Below the pieces are notes generated by a model, which saw only the letters and a list, made by a program, of their open reading frames with translations, was not told the DNA's origin and made no database searches. Both the position numbers and the translations under genes were made by a program. Source: an uncultured Acetatifactor sp. (GTDB lineage: Bacteria > Bacillota > Clostridia > Lachnospirales > Lachnospiraceae). Taken from it: a stretch of 64,000 nt of DNA. Positions 63,579 through 64,000 of this stretch are shown here, piece after piece. The stretch lies in NCBI GenBank assembly GCA_934436245.1, contig CAKSAM010000002.1:72429-136428 (forward strand), read 5' to 3'. Within the stretch, counting starts at the first letter, position 1. The number at the start of each line of letters is the position of its first letter.

Positions 63579-64000
63579 ATGAGTTTAAGCGGAAAAGAAA
63601 AATTTTCTTATGGACTGGGTGCGATAGGCAAAGACATGGTATACATGCTGTCTGCCAGCTATATTTTGTATTATTATCAGGATATTTTAGGCGTGAACGC
63701 CGTAGCCATGGGTATCATTCTGCTGGTTGCAAGAGTGTTCGATGCGTTTAACGATCCCTTCATGGGCGTCATTGTGGCAAAGACCAGGACCAGGTGGGGG
63801 AAGTTCCGCCCCTGGCTGATGATCGGCACAGTGACCAATGCCGTTGTTCTGTATCTGATGTTCTCGGCACCGCCTGCACTGGATGGCAATGGACTGGTAG
63901 CTTATGCGGCAGTCACTTATATTCTCTGGGGCGTGACCTATACCATGATGGATATTCCCTTCTGGTCCATGATACCGGCATTTACTCACAGCGGAAAAGA
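63579..64000 (+). CDS. GPH family sugar-cation symporter (N-terminal part)
   Basis: The frame runs off the window after 140 residues. It reads MSLSGKEKFSYGLGAIGKDM and continues with the MelB-type pattern FDAFNDPFMGVIVAKTRTRWGKFRPWL, including the conserved Asp residues that bind the cation. About four membrane segments are visible. It lies 67 bases behind the GH2 gene and should import its substrate. A melibiose, glucuronide or galactoside substrate is typical of the family. Confidence 0.9.
   Translation, partial: MSLSGKEKFSYGLGAIGKDMVYMLSASYILYYYQDILGVNAVAMGIILLVARVFDAFNDPFMGVIVAKTRTRWGKFRPWLMIGTVTNAVVLYLMFSAPPALDGNGLVAYAAVTYILWGVTYTMMDIPFWSMIPAFTHSGK

Overview
The window reads as chromosomal DNA of a gut-type spore-forming Clostridium relative, most likely Lachnospiraceae. 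The reasons are sporulation proteins (GerW/YtfJ with its DUF2953 partner, YlbJ), strong AGGAGG ribosome sites, sigma-A style promoters, moderate GC, and Bacillus/Clostridium gene orders: rpmB-asp23-fakA-recG, rsmD-coaD-ylbJ, and radical SAM-DUF2344-rng. Most of it is a housekeeping backbone. I see no tRNA, rRNA, CRISPR array or intact insertion sequence.

Layout. 0-8.4 kb is accessory-like: the end of a chemotaxis receptor, two unrecognised overlapping genes, a decayed gene end, a UmuC-like polymerase with YolD behind a LexA-like box and a folded leader, then a cluster of small membrane and zinc-ribbon proteins (two DUF2752 proteins, DUF4234, TM2, DUF4190-like) containing a truncated duplicate of its own zinc-ribbon gene. 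8.4-19.4 kb holds a lipoprotein, cobalamin methionine synthase, the valine/isoleucine genes ilvB, two ilvH-type subunits and ilvC, an ABC exporter, and ruvAB with a LexA box in its promoter. 19.4-29.5 kb holds a cell-wall operon (zapA, U32 protein, SEDS protein, penicillin-binding protein, NUDIX), an HD-GYP protein without its HD histidine, the DUF2953-GerW pair, a coiled-coil J-like protein and rpmB.

29.7-41.4 kb has asp23, fakA, a 1.1-kb gene-free stretch, recG, degV, a second-type topoisomerase pair (probably parE/parC), rsmD and coaD. FakA and DegV are the kinase and fatty-acid-carrier halves of one system. 41.4-47.4 kb has a coiled-coil protein, a wall amidase, ylbJ, two pseudouridine synthases and recU. 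47.4-52.7 kb is a partial histidine operon (hisZ, G, D, B and a HisI-HisE protein fused to a HisF-like barrel). 53-60.3 kb holds a MoxR-DUF58 membrane operon and the radical SAM-DUF2344-RNase G operon. 60.4-64 kb is a sugar locus: TetR regulator, GH2 glycosidase and the start of a GPH symporter.

The strongest candidate for something undescribed is 31757-32767. It carries three large nested-helix domains and an AT-rich array of inverted TTTTCATAAA motifs, with no credible gene. Many of its helices are perfect over 7-13 bp and pair at long range. Other leads are the folded leader before the UmuC-like gene, the HisF-like fusion, the degenerate HD-GYP protein and paired operators before the TetR gene.
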